Assembly: GCA_016200045.1 (NCBI GenBank)
Contig: JACQFN010000014.1
Coordinates: 1-53,432 of the forward strand
From: Nitrososphaerota archaeon
Lineage (GTDB): Archaea > Thermoproteota > Nitrososphaeria > Nitrososphaerales > Gagatemarchaeaceae
Length of the DNA: 53,432 nt
Direction: 5' to 3'
The notes beneath the pieces were generated by a model. It had not been told where the DNA came from, did not search any database, and saw nothing but the letters and a program-made list of their open reading frames with translations. The translations under genes and the position numbers were made by a program. Each line of letters starts with the position of its first letter. Position 1 is the first letter of the stretch. Positions 1 through 8,427 of this stretch are shown one piece after another.

Positions 1-1
1 A

Positions 2-580
2 GTAGAGGAGGAATGGGCGAAATTGGCTGGTGCAAAGAAACTTGGCTTGTACCAATGGATTGATTTTAGAAGGAAATTATCCAGCCAGGACCCTGAAGGA
101 GGCTACAAGGTCCTCTATACCGGTTCTGCGACATACCTAACCGCATCGGTTGTCGACCTCTCTCAAGAGTTCGCAGTTTCTGTGGCCGGCGCCCGATTCA
201 AACTGAATAACTTCATTGCAGAATCTAAGACTTACAGATTCGAGACGAAGAAAGGTGAAGAGGCCTTCTACCTTGCGTCGGTGTTGAACTCGACAGTTCT
301 TGACCAAGCGATCAAACCTATCCAAACTCGTGGCCTCTTTGGTGCCAGAGATATTCACAAACGACCTCTGTTATTTCCTATCCCAAAGTATGACGATGAT
401 ATTCCCAACCACCAGAGGTTAGCCGAACTTGGGCGCGAAGCCCAGCGGAAAGTCTCTCAGCAAATCACTGAGTTTAGCGAGCATGGTATCGCTCGTGCAC
501 GCCAACTCGCAAGAGACTTGGTAAGAGACGAAATCGGACAGATTGATAGATTAGTGGGCTTATTGCTCGGATCGGGCTAA
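2..580 (+). CDS. C-terminal part of a DNA adenine methyltransferase (5' end outside window)
   Basis: The reading frame is open to the left edge, so this is only the last 190 or so residues of a longer protein. The visible part matches, from memory, the C-terminal target-recognition region of N6-adenine methyltransferases of type IIG/BREX-like systems: a YTGSATYLTA-like strand segment, then an EAFYLASVLNS motif, then QTRGLFGARDIHKRPL and a PIPKYD element, ending in a basic helical tail. The catalytic NPPY and AdoMet motifs would lie upstream and are not seen. Restriction partners could also lie upstream. The following genes suggest a defence island. The family call is firm for the motif pattern; the system type is inference. 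Confidence 0.7.
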   Translation, partial: VEEEWAKLAGAKKLGLYQWIDFRRKLSSQDPEGGYKVLYTGSATYLTASVVDLSQEFAVSVAGARFKLNNFIAESKTYRFETKKGEEAFYLASVLNSTVLDQAIKPIQTRGLFGARDIHKRPLLFPIPKYDDDIPNHQRLAELGREAQRKVSQQITEFSEHGIARARQLARDLVRDEIGQIDRLVGLLLGSG

Positions 581-720
581 TTACATTCTGAATTGAAGCA
601 CGGAAAGCTGGACGAAGAGCATCACATCCTTGAAGGTCCAATGAAAACAGTTGTGTCAGCAGACTGACAAGATTGGCGTTCCCTAGAGGCTAAATATCCC
701 GAAATCCGCTTTTCGGATAC

Positions 721-1308
721 ATGGGCTTCGAAATAGTCAGCGCCGAGTCTCACCAACTGTCAACGTTTCCAATGCTCTCCTTTGATGTACGCGTGGAAAA
801 CACTTGGGGCAGGAACATTCAAGGTGGTTTCGGGACCTTCGACCTCCTTCATTCCCAGCCTAACGCCCCTCGGCTCGTCAGCACAGGATGGTTCTATCTG
901 GGAGGCCTTGGACCCAATTCGACACAGAGGATAAGACTCAAGGCGCAATTGGACCTCGAGACCATTCGCCAGATGGACAAGCTAAGGCCCGTTCAGGACG
1001 ATATTCACCTCGTCTTCTCCTTCAGTGGGATGCACTTTTCTCTAGAAGGTAACCCCAATGCTCCGCCGAGTCTGGCCCTCTTCCAGTTTTCTGACAACGC
1101 AACCTATCGGATTAGCCTCAGTGATTGGACCAAATTTGTCTCTCCCTGGATTGGCAAGGAAGTACTGGTAACTATCTCTCCAGAAACCATGAGGAAAGTC
1201 GAAGACTTCATAAAAGCGGGAATCGGCCTGAGAAACCTTGACGACATAATAGACGAGTTCTACAACAGAGAACTCGTTGGAAAGAAGCGAGAGGTAGCCG
1301 GAACTTAG
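721..1308 (+). CDS. Hypothetical protein, probably beta-rich
   Basis: A 195-residue protein starting at ATG, with no signal peptide or membrane segment. The first 120 residues alternate hydrophobic and polar residues as in a beta-sandwich (VENTWGRNIQGGF, LGGLGPNSTQRIRLKA), and the last 50 are helical and charged. The middle stretch (LGGLGPNSTQ) recalls domains in which an unstructured loop precedes a strand, but I recognise no family. It follows the methyltransferase fragment by 140 bases on the same strand and precedes a membrane-anchored protein. The function is unknown. Confidence 0.6.
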   Translation: MGFEIVSAESHQLSTFPMLSFDVRVENTWGRNIQGGFGTFDLLHSQPNAPRLVSTGWFYLGGLGPNSTQRIRLKAQLDLETIRQMDKLRPVQDDIHLVFSFSGMHFSLEGNPNAPPSLALFQFSDNATYRISLSDWTKFVSPWIGKEVLVTISPETMRKVEDFIKAGIGLRNLDDIIDEFYNRELVGKKREVAGT

Positions 1309-1327
1309 TTCTTCAGGTAATCCCCCT

Positions 1328-1921
1328 TTGTCTATAGGGAGCAGAGGTGCAGGCTATGACCGTGGGGGAACTCAACGACAGAAGGAGAAGCACCCGCTTC
1401 GTGACAAGATTATCGTAGCCGTGATTAGTGCTCTCCTGACAGCAGGAACAATCGGAGTCTACTTCGAAACGGTGGCCAATAACTCCAGCTCTAATGGGAC
1501 GAATGTGGTGACGATACCTAACGGCTCGACTGAAACAATTACCACGTTCGTCACCGTAACGGACACGGCCGAAATCAACAGTTTGAGGCAGGAAGTTTCC
1601 TCATTACAGAACAAGATAGACCGCCTCAATCAAACGGTCACCTCTCTCAGGCCTGTCACCGTTTTTGGTACGGTCGCTGTCACTGGAATCTTCAATGCCC
1701 CGCAGTCAATCAGTTTCACATCGCAGGGAATCACTTACACGGTGACAGTCGCAAACGGCGGTTACCAAATCTATCTGCCAAAGGGGAATCTTTACCAAGT
1801 CTCAGTTCATGGCTCAGGTTGGTTCTGGCTTGGATGGGATCAAGCTCCATTACAGAACACACTCGACCTCACGAGTAATCCGCCGCAGTTAGTCAGATTG
1901 GACTGTGCAATACATCGTTGA
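1328..1921 (+). CDS. Membrane-anchored protein with coiled coil and beta-domain
   Basis: A 197-residue protein with a TTG start, 20 bases after the previous gene. A short basic cytoplasmic N-terminus is followed by one membrane helix (about residues 26-46). A Thr/Ser/Asn-rich linker comes next, then a heptad-type coiled coil (about 77-103, INSLRQEVSSLQNKIDRLNQ), and a C-terminal beta-domain of about 85 residues that resembles a carboxypeptidase-regulatory or Ig-like fold. The layout suggests an outward-facing, self-associating anchor. No catalytic motif is visible and no function can be given. Confidence 0.6.
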   Translation: MSIGSRGAGYDRGGTQRQKEKHPLRDKIIVAVISALLTAGTIGVYFETVANNSSSNGTNVVTIPNGSTETITTFVTVTDTAEINSLRQEVSSLQNKIDRLNQTVTSLRPVTVFGTVAVTGIFNAPQSISFTSQGITYTVTVANGGYQIYLPKGNLYQVSVHGSGWFWLGWDQAPLQNTLDLTSNPPQLVRLDCAIHR

Positions 1922-2030
1922 GTTTAGTTCATAAGAGTCATAGTTTCGTTACCAATTGGAACTTGGCTAGTGCCAATTCCAGGTACAACTTGCACAAGTA
2001 ATTCATGTGTTAGTGAGCTGTTACTTCCGC

Positions 2031-2219
2031 TGTTACACCCTTCCTCGAAGAGTCTCGGAGTAGCAGTGTGTCAGTGTAGCAGCTAGAAGAAGAGTCGATA
2101 GAATAAGTAGCTTAGATGGGTTAGAGTACTTTACGAAGTTAGACAGAATATGGAATAACGATAGAGACCAGAGAATCGAGTAGCTAGTAGACGTAACGAA
2201 GTGAACGAAGGGTGTAACA
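2031..2219. repeat. 13-bp inverted repeats bounding a 189-bp non-coding segment
   Basis: TGTTACACCCTTC (2031-2043) and its exact reverse complement (2207-2219) enclose about 163 bases with no usable reading frame in the 326-base gap between genes (1922-2247). The interior is rich in TAG/CTAG and short repeats (AACGAAGTGAACGAAG near the right arm). The arrangement resembles a MITE or a long-range RNA stem. No target-site duplication is evident. The rest of the gap shows nothing else that I can call. Confidence 0.45.
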
Positions 2220-2247
2220 AATCGAATACGACACGCCCCTGAGGTTC

Positions 2248-2820
2248 CTAGCCAAGCATTGCCTTGAACTTCTCAAAGGCCGGGGCCACCCACTGTTTGG
2301 TCTTGCGAAGGTTCTGAATGGTCTGTCTGACGGCTTGGGTTCCGGTAAGGGACATGAAGACCACGTGGTCTGAGAACAGCTGGTCCATGAAAGACTCCAT
2401 TGGACTTGGCCACTTCAGTGCGTAGATCATGAGCAGGTAGTCGAAGGTCGAACTGTCGGCGTTCCACAATTGCAGTAGGACCTCCAATCTGTGCTTCCTC
2501 CTGGTTATCAGATGTCGATTGTTCTCAAGGACGGCCGGAAGGAACGGGGGCCTGACCGCGGTCGCCAGAGCAGCCATGAGACCCAGCTTTGTCAGCCTGA
2601 CCGTCTTTCCCCGTTGCTCCTCATTGTGGTGTATAAGCAGGTACTCGACGTACTTCTTCGTCTTTAGCCTCCCAATGGCTCGTGAGACGGTCTGATATCG
2701 GTTGAATCCGAAGGTCTTCCGGATTTCGAAGGCGTGGGACGGACCGTTTTCAAGGAGTGCGTTCAGGACAGCGATTTCGCCGGCCGGAAGACGCGCTGGC
2801 TTCAGCATGACGTCCGACAT
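2248..2820 (-). CDS. Winged-helix transcriptional regulator
   Basis: A 190-residue protein. Residues 10-75 form a winged helix (LPAGEIAVLNALLENGPSHAFEI, then SRAIGRLKTKKYVEYLLI), followed by a wing and a helical C-terminal half that may mediate dimer formation or effector binding. There is no membrane segment. It is transcribed away from the AbrB-type gene at 2870 with a 49-base gap, so it may control the divergent cassette 2870-4788. The fold call rests on pattern; the ligand and target are unknown. Confidence 0.6.
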   Translation of the reverse strand: MSDVMLKPARLPAGEIAVLNALLENGPSHAFEIRKTFGFNRYQTVSRAIGRLKTKKYVEYLLIHHNEEQRGKTVRLTKLGLMAALATAVRPPFLPAVLENNRHLITRRKHRLEVLLQLWNADSSTFDYLLMIYALKWPSPMESFMDQLFSDHVVFMSLTGTQAVRQTIQNLRKTKQWVAPAFEKFKAMLG

Positions 2821-2869
2821 TCTGGACGTGTGGACGCTCCCGAGGCTTATGAGCGTCTACGGTCCGTAA

Positions 2870-3115
2870 ATGCTGCGCACGACAGACACGTCCTCGAAAG
2901 TGTTGCAAATCAGAAAGTTGTACTCTTTGGGCAGCGGAAAGACGTCTGTCTGTTGCATCATCCCGAGAGAGGTCCTTCAAGCCACGGGGCTTTCGGCGGG
3001 CGACTACGTGAAGATCAAGGCGGCAGGAAAGTTCGTTGTAATCGAGCCTGTCGCCGAGGTATCCGGGGAAGAAGCTTCAGAGCGTGTTGAGGTGAGCACG
3101 AGTGGCCAGTCTTGA
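2870..3115 (+). CDS. AbrB/SpoVT-like DNA-binding protein
   Basis: An 81-residue protein. Its core (about residues 22-60) fits the swapped-hairpin AbrB fold: SVCCIIPREVLQATGLSAGDYVKI, then a strand ending in VVIEPV. Such proteins are antitoxins or autoregulators in archaea. The C-terminal 20 residues are acidic and Ser-rich. It heads a set of four closely packed genes. The next start (GTG at 3102) lies inside its 3' end, which implies translational coupling. No toxin of a known family follows directly. Confidence 0.65.
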   Translation: MLRTTDTSSKVLQIRKLYSLGSGKTSVCCIIPREVLQATGLSAGDYVKIKAAGKFVVIEPVAEVSGEEASERVEVSTSGQS

Positions 3116-3299
3116 ACATCCCCAACGGTTGGTCTCGTTGAGGCCTCTGAAAGAGCTGGTCCTCTCAGACCTGCCTCAAAGAGACGTGCTCAGGGACGTT
3201 ATCCTGTCCGAAAGGGATGAACTGACGCCACAAGAGTTCCTCGCCAAGCTCGAGGTCTGGCTCGCGATTCGCAGAAGCAAAAAGGAGAGGAGCGCATGA
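3102..3299 (+). CDS. Small hypothetical protein
   Basis: A 65-residue, mostly helical, charged protein with a GTG start that overlaps the previous gene by 14 bases. Its stop TGA overlaps the next ATG (ATGA). It has no recognised motif. The tight overlaps on both sides support its being translated as part of the cassette 2870-4788. It could be a toxin-like or structural partner of the AbrB-type protein, but the sequence does not show this. Confidence 0.5.
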   Translation: MASLEHPQRLVSLRPLKELVLSDLPQRDVLRDVILSERDELTPQEFLAKLEVWLAIRRSKKERSA

Positions 3300-3445
3300 T
3301 GGACAGGCTGGAGAGAATCGACCTCTGCCTCCGTATTCTGAAAGGCGTCTCCGAAGTCGCCATCTCTCAAGGGGAGCTCGAGGCTATCAGAAAAGTTACT
3401 CGAGCATACCTTGACGCCGAGTTGGGCTTGTCCGAAGGTGAGTAG
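3296..3445 (+). CDS. Small helical protein, 49 residues
   Basis: The ORF starts at ATG 3296, overlapping the preceding stop as ATGA, and ends at TAG 3443-3445. The protein begins MMDRLERIDLCLRILKGV and is predicted to be all-helical (amphipathic, Leu/Ile/Glu-rich). The gene is short, but the ATGA coupling and position between two coding genes support it. No family is recognised. Confidence 0.5.
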   Translation: MMDRLERIDLCLRILKGVSEVAISQGELEAIRKVTRAYLDAELGLSEGE

Positions 3446-3468
3446 AGCGTCTGGAACCATCAGCAACC

Positions 3469-4788
3469 GTGGAGGCGTCGAAGTGTCCCAGATGCGCCAA
3501 GGACCTCGTGGAGGTGGGAGACGAAGGGCGATTTTTCGAATGCATTTGTGGGTACAAGTTCGACACCTTCCTCACACGTGAGGCCGCCCCAGCTGAGCCG
3601 GAGCCGGTTTCTTGGAAGGATGTCGACATCGCCCTGAGTTCGACCATCAAACGAGACAGCCCCACAAAGCTAATCGTCTTTGCAGCCATGATTCTCACAC
3701 AGACGGAAGACGACCAGATCAACGTAGGGTTGCAGGCGGAGAGCGCGACTGGGAAGACCTACATCCCCCTCGAGGTGGCGGCTTACTTCCCGCAGGAGGA
3801 GGTCGTCATCATCGCGGGCGCAAGTCCCACGGCGTTCTTTCACGAATACGGGAGCTGGGACGACGAGAGAAGGGTGAACGTCGTGAACCTTGAAGGTAAG
3901 ATCCTCATCTTCCTGGACTTCCCCGACTACAGGCTAGTCGAGAAGCTGAGGCCTCTCCTCTCTCATGACAGGAAGGTACTCACTTTCAAGATAACGGACA
4001 AGAGCGAGAAGCATGGTCTGAGGACGAAGACGGTGGAGCTCGTCGGGTTCCCTACGGTGATATTCTGCTCGACCAAGCTCAACCCTGACGACCAAGAGAA
4101 GACGAGGCTTCTGCTTGTTTCACCGAGCGTCGACATGGTGAAACTTAGCGAGTCACTGAAACTAATCGCGTGGAAGCAGAGCGACAGAGCGGAATTTGAG
4201 GCTAGAATTGAGGCAGACCCAAAGAGGGCTTGGCTGAGAGGCCTGGTCAGAAAGGTCAGGAATTCGGGGGTCACCAAGGTGAAGATAGACGGCGACATTT
4301 ACGAGGAGTTCGTGAAGCACGAGCCGAGCCACAAACCGAGGCACCAGAGGGACCTTCCCCGTGTCGCGTCCCTGATCAAGGTCCACGCCCTTCTGAATTG
4401 CGACCAGAGGGAGAAGGATGAAGATGGGACTCTGATAGCGGTATCCGAAGACCTGGAGGCGGGGTTCGAGCTCTACGGACGGGTTTCCCTGGCCAACGAA
4501 TTAGGGGTCAGCCCGTATGTGATGCGGATCTACGAAGACGTGATTCTCCCACAGCTCTCGGAACTAGGGACCACGAGGAGACAGGTCTACCAGGCTCACT
4601 ACTCCCGATTCGGCCGGACGGCGAACAAGCAATGGTACGAGAAGGAGATTTTCCCGGCTCTCACGACTGCGGGCTTGCTAATCGAGGAGCTCGACCCGAA
4701 TGACAGGCGGAGGAAGCTCCTTTACCCCCCTGACCAAACTATTGTTAATTCGGGCTTCGCCGACTTCTGGAACCACCTTCAGCATTAG
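3469..4788 (+). CDS. Zn-ribbon P-loop ATPase, probably a replication helicase-like protein of a mobile element
   Basis: A 439-residue protein with a GTG start. A Zn-ribbon-like N-terminus (C6, C9, C25, C27) is followed by a P-loop (residues 90-97, AESATGKT; the usual first Gly is Ala), a Walker B-like strand ending in D150 (LIFLDFPD) and a sensor-like strand (VIFCSTK, about 200). The C-terminal 150 residues look like one or two winged helices (LANELGVSPYVMRIYEDV). This layout is typical of plasmid or virus replication ATPases in archaea, but no exact family is recognised. Three small overlapping genes precede it, so 2870-4788 may be a replication/regulation module. Confidence 0.6.
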   Translation: MEASKCPRCAKDLVEVGDEGRFFECICGYKFDTFLTREAAPAEPEPVSWKDVDIALSSTIKRDSPTKLIVFAAMILTQTEDDQINVGLQAESATGKTYIPLEVAAYFPQEEVVIIAGASPTAFFHEYGSWDDERRVNVVNLEGKILIFLDFPDYRLVEKLRPLLSHDRKVLTFKITDKSEKHGLRTKTVELVGFPTVIFCSTKLNPDDQEKTRLLLVSPSVDMVKLSESLKLIAWKQSDRAEFEARIEADPKRAWLRGLVRKVRNSGVTKVKIDGDIYEEFVKHEPSHKPRHQRDLPRVASLIKVHALLNCDQREKDEDGTLIAVSEDLEAGFELYGRVSLANELGVSPYVMRIYEDVILPQLSELGTTRRQVYQAHYSRFGRTANKQWYEKEIFPALTTAGLLIEELDPNDRRRKLLYPPDQTIVNSGFADFWNHLQH

Positions 4789-4845
4789 AATAACAATAGT
4801 ACAGTGCGGGGGAGAGGCTCAAGATGCTACCTGACAATTCAGGGA

Positions 4846-5748
4846 CTACCTAGCAGACTGCTGACTCTTGTTGAATATAGATAGGTCAGCCGACACGCCA
4901 AAAATTACGTCGTTAACGTCTTGTAGGACCTTATCCTTATTCTGCCCTACGAGAAAGTACTCAAGGCAGACTTTGAGTACACTTCTTGCAATAACCTCGG
5001 CGAACACTACTTGACCGACTTCGTCCCCCAACTTCTCGCCGTGGATTGCCTTGCTTCGGATGCCATAGATTCGCCGAAACTGGTCGTATTTCTCCCTGCG
5101 TTTGGTTGGAAGTCTTTCTGTAAGTATTGCAACTGTTTGTGACAGACGATGTATCAGTTCCGTCTGGCTTGTACCAAGTAGAGCCTCAATGGAACCTACA
5201 AAATCGACTATCGCCATGGGCATGTCGTTGCGTTGCATGTCATCAATCCCTCTGTTGAAGAACCTGAACGCAGGATTTCCTAGACTCCGGAATTCTTCAG
5301 AGGAAAGGACTGGGAGGACATTCTTTGCGAACTCGGCGAGAGGGCCGATTTCATCTTGACCCAAGCCATAGACCACACCTCCTTGTGGGCCCAACATGCT
5401 TATGCCGAACTCGTAACTGTATAGGAACTCCCCGAGATTTTCATCCCAAACCTCGGCGACTACAGGGTATGCGGCAATGTAACCTTGTTTGAATAACCTA
5501 AAGCAAGTAATTAGGGAATCAACTTTCTCGTAAACTGCGGGCGGATTAACCAGGTTTCCCTCATTTAGTTCTAACATTGTTGTTGCCACATGTTCAGCTC
5601 GAGTCTTCGTGAAATGTGCCTGTGTGTCCTTCCGCCTTGGCTCAATTGAGAAACCATCGAGTTCAAATTTCGGAAGTAGCTCTCTGTTTTGAGCTTCCCT
5701 AGGATCCCGAATCAGGCCATCAAGGTGAATAGTGAGTCGGATTTTCAC
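4846..5748 (-). CDS. Apea-like HEPN domain protein
   Basis: A 300-residue protein. The C-terminal half (about 175-270) matches Apea-type HEPN domains: a helix AIVDFVGSIEALLG, a second helix, and YGIRSKAIHG, which carries the R(x4)H motif of HEPN ribonucleases (R231, H236). The N-terminal 150 residues are unrecognised alpha/beta. HEPN proteins of this type are found in abortive-infection systems and cut RNA when triggered. It sits convergent to the P-loop gene and next to nuclease-like genes, which fits a defence role. The fold call is fairly firm; the trigger is unknown. Confidence 0.7.
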   Translation of the reverse strand: MKIRLTIHLDGLIRDPREAQNRELLPKFELDGFSIEPRRKDTQAHFTKTRAEHVATTMLELNEGNLVNPPAVYEKVDSLITCFRLFKQGYIAAYPVVAEVWDENLGEFLYSYEFGISMLGPQGGVVYGLGQDEIGPLAEFAKNVLPVLSSEEFRSLGNPAFRFFNRGIDDMQRNDMPMAIVDFVGSIEALLGTSQTELIHRLSQTVAILTERLPTKRREKYDQFRRIYGIRSKAIHGEKLGDEVGQVVFAEVIARSVLKVCLEYFLVGQNKDKVLQDVNDVIFGVSADLSIFNKSQQSAR

Positions 5749-5917
5749 TCGAAGAGTGGCAAGATTGGGTCGTAAAGAGGTTTGCCAGGAGGTGTAATGG
5801 CCGATGCCCGCCTCACGGTGAGACGGGGCGGCTAGTCTGTTGAACTATGACTGAGAGAACCTCAATTCGACATATATGCTTAAGTTTATCAATCATCTCA
5901 TGGGGCAGTGAAGTAAG

Positions 5918-7033
5918 GTGCCGGAGCCCCCACAGACCCCTCTTGTCAAGAATAGACGTGAACTGCGAGATATCCTAGAAAACAGGCTACTAGCTGCCGA
6001 ACCTGAAGAAGAGTCGTTCGAAGAGGTGGAAGAAGGCGAAGGCAAGTCGATCAAGCCAAAGACGTACCTGATTGAGTCGAACAACGCGCCTCTAGAAAAT
6101 ATCGCTAAAGAGGGCAACGAGCTGAAGGGAACAGAAGATAAGACACTTTGGAACATTGTTTCCAGAGACCCTCAAAACCGCTTCAGCGTGTATCTGGACA
6201 TTCTTGAGCCGCGGTACTGGAAAATACATTCGGTGTACTACGCCAGAGAATCAAATGCGTTTGTGAGGAGTCTGGTAAGGGGAGACGGGAGTCGCTTGGA
6301 CAACTTTTGGCTGTCTTCTGACTCTCTTGATTTGCTTGTAGGAGGCCGGGGAACGGCATTTGGGCTGAAATATCGAAATGTCTTCGAAGCTGACGAAGAA
6401 AGCCCGAAAGTGAGCATGAACTATTGGGGGAGGGGGACGAACGAGGTCCTGCGAGCACTCAAAGGAATCCCAGAAATACAGAACAAAGTATCTCTAAGCA
6501 AAGTGGGCGTTGATTTCCTAACTGACGCAGGCCATGTCAAGACTGACATCTTCAAAGACGGGAGGCTGAGAGCGAGGAGTGGAAATTCGATTGAGAGTTA
6601 TCTCTCTCTAGTTGAACTTGTTACCGGTTACTATTCGCAAATACTCGCTAACATCGAGCAAAACTATGTAATGAAGTACGAATACACAGAGAAGTATTGT
6701 ACCGTCCAGGGAAGTTACTCCGCCATCCTCTTTAGCTCCCCACTTCCTTCGGTGACCTCGTTCGCTGAGACTCTGACGTCCGGAAACGAACCGTTCAGAA
6801 TTTGGGGATTATGGCGGTCAGTGGACAACAAATTCGTCAGAATCAAGGGGGTTGATCTGCACACGAATACTCCCGTTGAACTGGAATTGATGCCCGACGA
6901 ACTCAGGATAGTCTTGGGGGAAGGTGCTTGTGGGAATGTCGTGACTCGTCTGTTTACCAATATTCAAGCCCATTTCGATTCGAATTGTAGTTTGAAGGGT
7001 TTGAATGATGTCAACCTTATCAGAACACACTAG
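5918..7033 (+). CDS. Hypothetical protein of a defence-like gene set
   Basis: A 371-residue soluble protein with a GTG start. An ATG at 5900 runs into a stop after three codons. An AT-rich stretch (ACATATATGC, about 5870) is a plausible TATA box. The N-terminal 60 residues are very acidic (EPEEESFEEVEEGEGK); the rest is mixed alpha/beta with no recognised motif. Its 3' end overlaps the next gene by 29 bases, so the two are probably co-expressed. The partner is a nuclease-like protein. I do not recognise a family. Confidence 0.6.
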   Translation: MPEPPQTPLVKNRRELRDILENRLLAAEPEEESFEEVEEGEGKSIKPKTYLIESNNAPLENIAKEGNELKGTEDKTLWNIVSRDPQNRFSVYLDILEPRYWKIHSVYYARESNAFVRSLVRGDGSRLDNFWLSSDSLDLLVGGRGTAFGLKYRNVFEADEESPKVSMNYWGRGTNEVLRALKGIPEIQNKVSLSKVGVDFLTDAGHVKTDIFKDGRLRARSGNSIESYLSLVELVTGYYSQILANIEQNYVMKYEYTEKYCTVQGSYSAILFSSPLPSVTSFAETLTSGNEPFRIWGLWRSVDNKFVRIKGVDLHTNTPVELELMPDELRIVLGEGACGNVVTRLFTNIQAHFDSNCSLKGLNDVNLIRTH

Positions 7034-7898
7034 GCTCGTCAATATTCTAATAACCCTTGGGCTCCGCACGCCCGACTTCGGTCATCCCCTTGAAGATGTA
7101 GGCTACACACTTGACCGGATTGGTCCGACAGTCGTGCTGCCTGATTCTACTTCGGTTCAACCAGACTTGACCTTCAAGTCTCATGAGAGGAACCGTCTTC
7201 TTGTAGCGGAAGCGAAGAGTGGAGGCGTCGACAACGCCCAAGCCGCTAGTTTCAAGCAACTGACACCCGACATTCTTTCGAGCCAAGGAATAACGACACT
7301 TCCAGCCACTAATCTCTCCTTTGAGACGTGCTATGCATGCTCTTCCACAAATCGAGATGTGGTATTCCAGAATGAGGCACAGAACCATCACGGTTTCCCT
7401 ATCCTTGTTTACGAGGATGAAACGCTGAAGAAAGGGAATGGAAGTTCGGCATTCCAGGACGGATTGCTGGAGAATCTATTCTCTAGAGGAGTAACTTTCT
7501 CCAGACCGCCTTCTTTCAGCAACTATCCCTTTGGCGAGGGCGACGGCAAGGGATGGATTGCCTTTCAAGTCTTAGCAGCGATTTCCGAACTCGAAGCTCT
7601 CGGCAAAGGAACGTTTACCGAGAAGGATCTAATGGTAAAGACCCATCCGTTGCTTGGTTATATGGACCCAAAGGCCCGCCAATACATTCACCGGGTCATC
7701 TCTGATGTCTTGAATACTCTCAACTTAAGGGAAGAAGACGAAAGATTTGTGATCAAGAAATTGCATAATCAAGAATGGCAAGTCGTGAAGTTCAGACGCA
7801 CGAAACAAGTCGCGCAGATGTTAATGCAAATCGCTGACGAATTTGATCAGAAGCCCGATTATGAAGACCTCACTTCGTACAGCCAATCAGGGAGTTGA
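7005..7898 (+). CDS. PD-(D/E)XK-type nuclease-like protein
   Basis: A 297-residue protein. Residues 53-71 read PDLTF...LLVAEAKSG, which fits the PD-(D/E)XK core: P53 D54 on one strand, E69 and K71 on the next. The C-terminal 100 residues look like a winged helix (YIHRVISDVLNTLNLREED). Fusions of this kind act as restriction-like or defence nucleases, but the substrate is unknown. It overlaps the preceding unknown gene by 29 bases and is followed by two further short proteins with nuclease-type motifs. Confidence 0.55.
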   Translation: MMSTLSEHTRLVNILITLGLRTPDFGHPLEDVGYTLDRIGPTVVLPDSTSVQPDLTFKSHERNRLLVAEAKSGGVDNAQAASFKQLTPDILSSQGITTLPATNLSFETCYACSSTNRDVVFQNEAQNHHGFPILVYEDETLKKGNGSSAFQDGLLENLFSRGVTFSRPPSFSNYPFGEGDGKGWIAFQVLAAISELEALGKGTFTEKDLMVKTHPLLGYMDPKARQYIHRVISDVLNTLNLREEDERFVIKKLHNQEWQVVKFRRTKQVAQMLMQIADEFDQKPDYEDLTSYSQSGS

Positions 7899-7928
7899 GT
7901 CGCCTTTGCCTCCTAGGCTGACCCAGAT

Positions 7929-8420
7929 ATGACTGAGCTCGAGATACTTCTTGGATCCGCACTAGCCGTTCTCGTTGTGCTAACCGTTATTGGCTTCTAC
8001 CTTGCCAGTACATACTACCGAAGGTGGCAAGCTAGACAGTCCAAAGCATTCGAGATGGGCGGAAGACAGGTCAGAGGGGACATGTATCAATTGCTGGGGA
8101 CCTTTGCCATGCTAAACGACTACGAACAGATAATGACGTTGTCGACCACTCCTAGGCAAGGGTCACTCGACCTAATCGGCGTTAAGGTGGATGCGGTGGA
8201 TTTTATCGAGTTCAAGAAGAAGGGAGGGGCGCTACAGGGCCCGGAACGGAAAATTCAGAAGTTGATTGAGCAGAAGAAAGTCAATTATGTTATCAAAGAC
8301 GTGGACCTGCCAGAGGGATTCGCAATTACTGACAGGGATGAAGCAAGATTCGACCCCACGAAATTTGAGCCAGTTCCATTTGACCCCAAGGACAAGACCC
8401 AGGAGAAGGCAGAGAAATAG
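7929..8420 (+). CDS. Membrane-anchored Holliday-junction-resolvase-related endonuclease
   Basis: A 163-residue protein. One N-terminal membrane helix (about residues 5-27) leads to a basic stretch and a domain like the archaeal Holliday-junction-resolvase-related family: GGRQVRGDMYQLLGTF, then SLDLIGVKVDAVDFIEFKKKG, giving D81, E94 and K96 as the likely metal-binding/catalytic set. Members with an N-terminal helix are known, but their role is not clear. The next start (8428) is 8 bases downstream. Confidence is good for the fold and low for a junction-cleaving role. Confidence 0.65.
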   Translation: MTELEILLGSALAVLVVLTVIGFYLASTYYRRWQARQSKAFEMGGRQVRGDMYQLLGTFAMLNDYEQIMTLSTTPRQGSLDLIGVKVDAVDFIEFKKKGGALQGPERKIQKLIEQKKVNYVIKDVDLPEGFAITDRDEARFDPTKFEPVPFDPKDKTQEKAEK

Positions 8421-8427
8421 GAAATTC

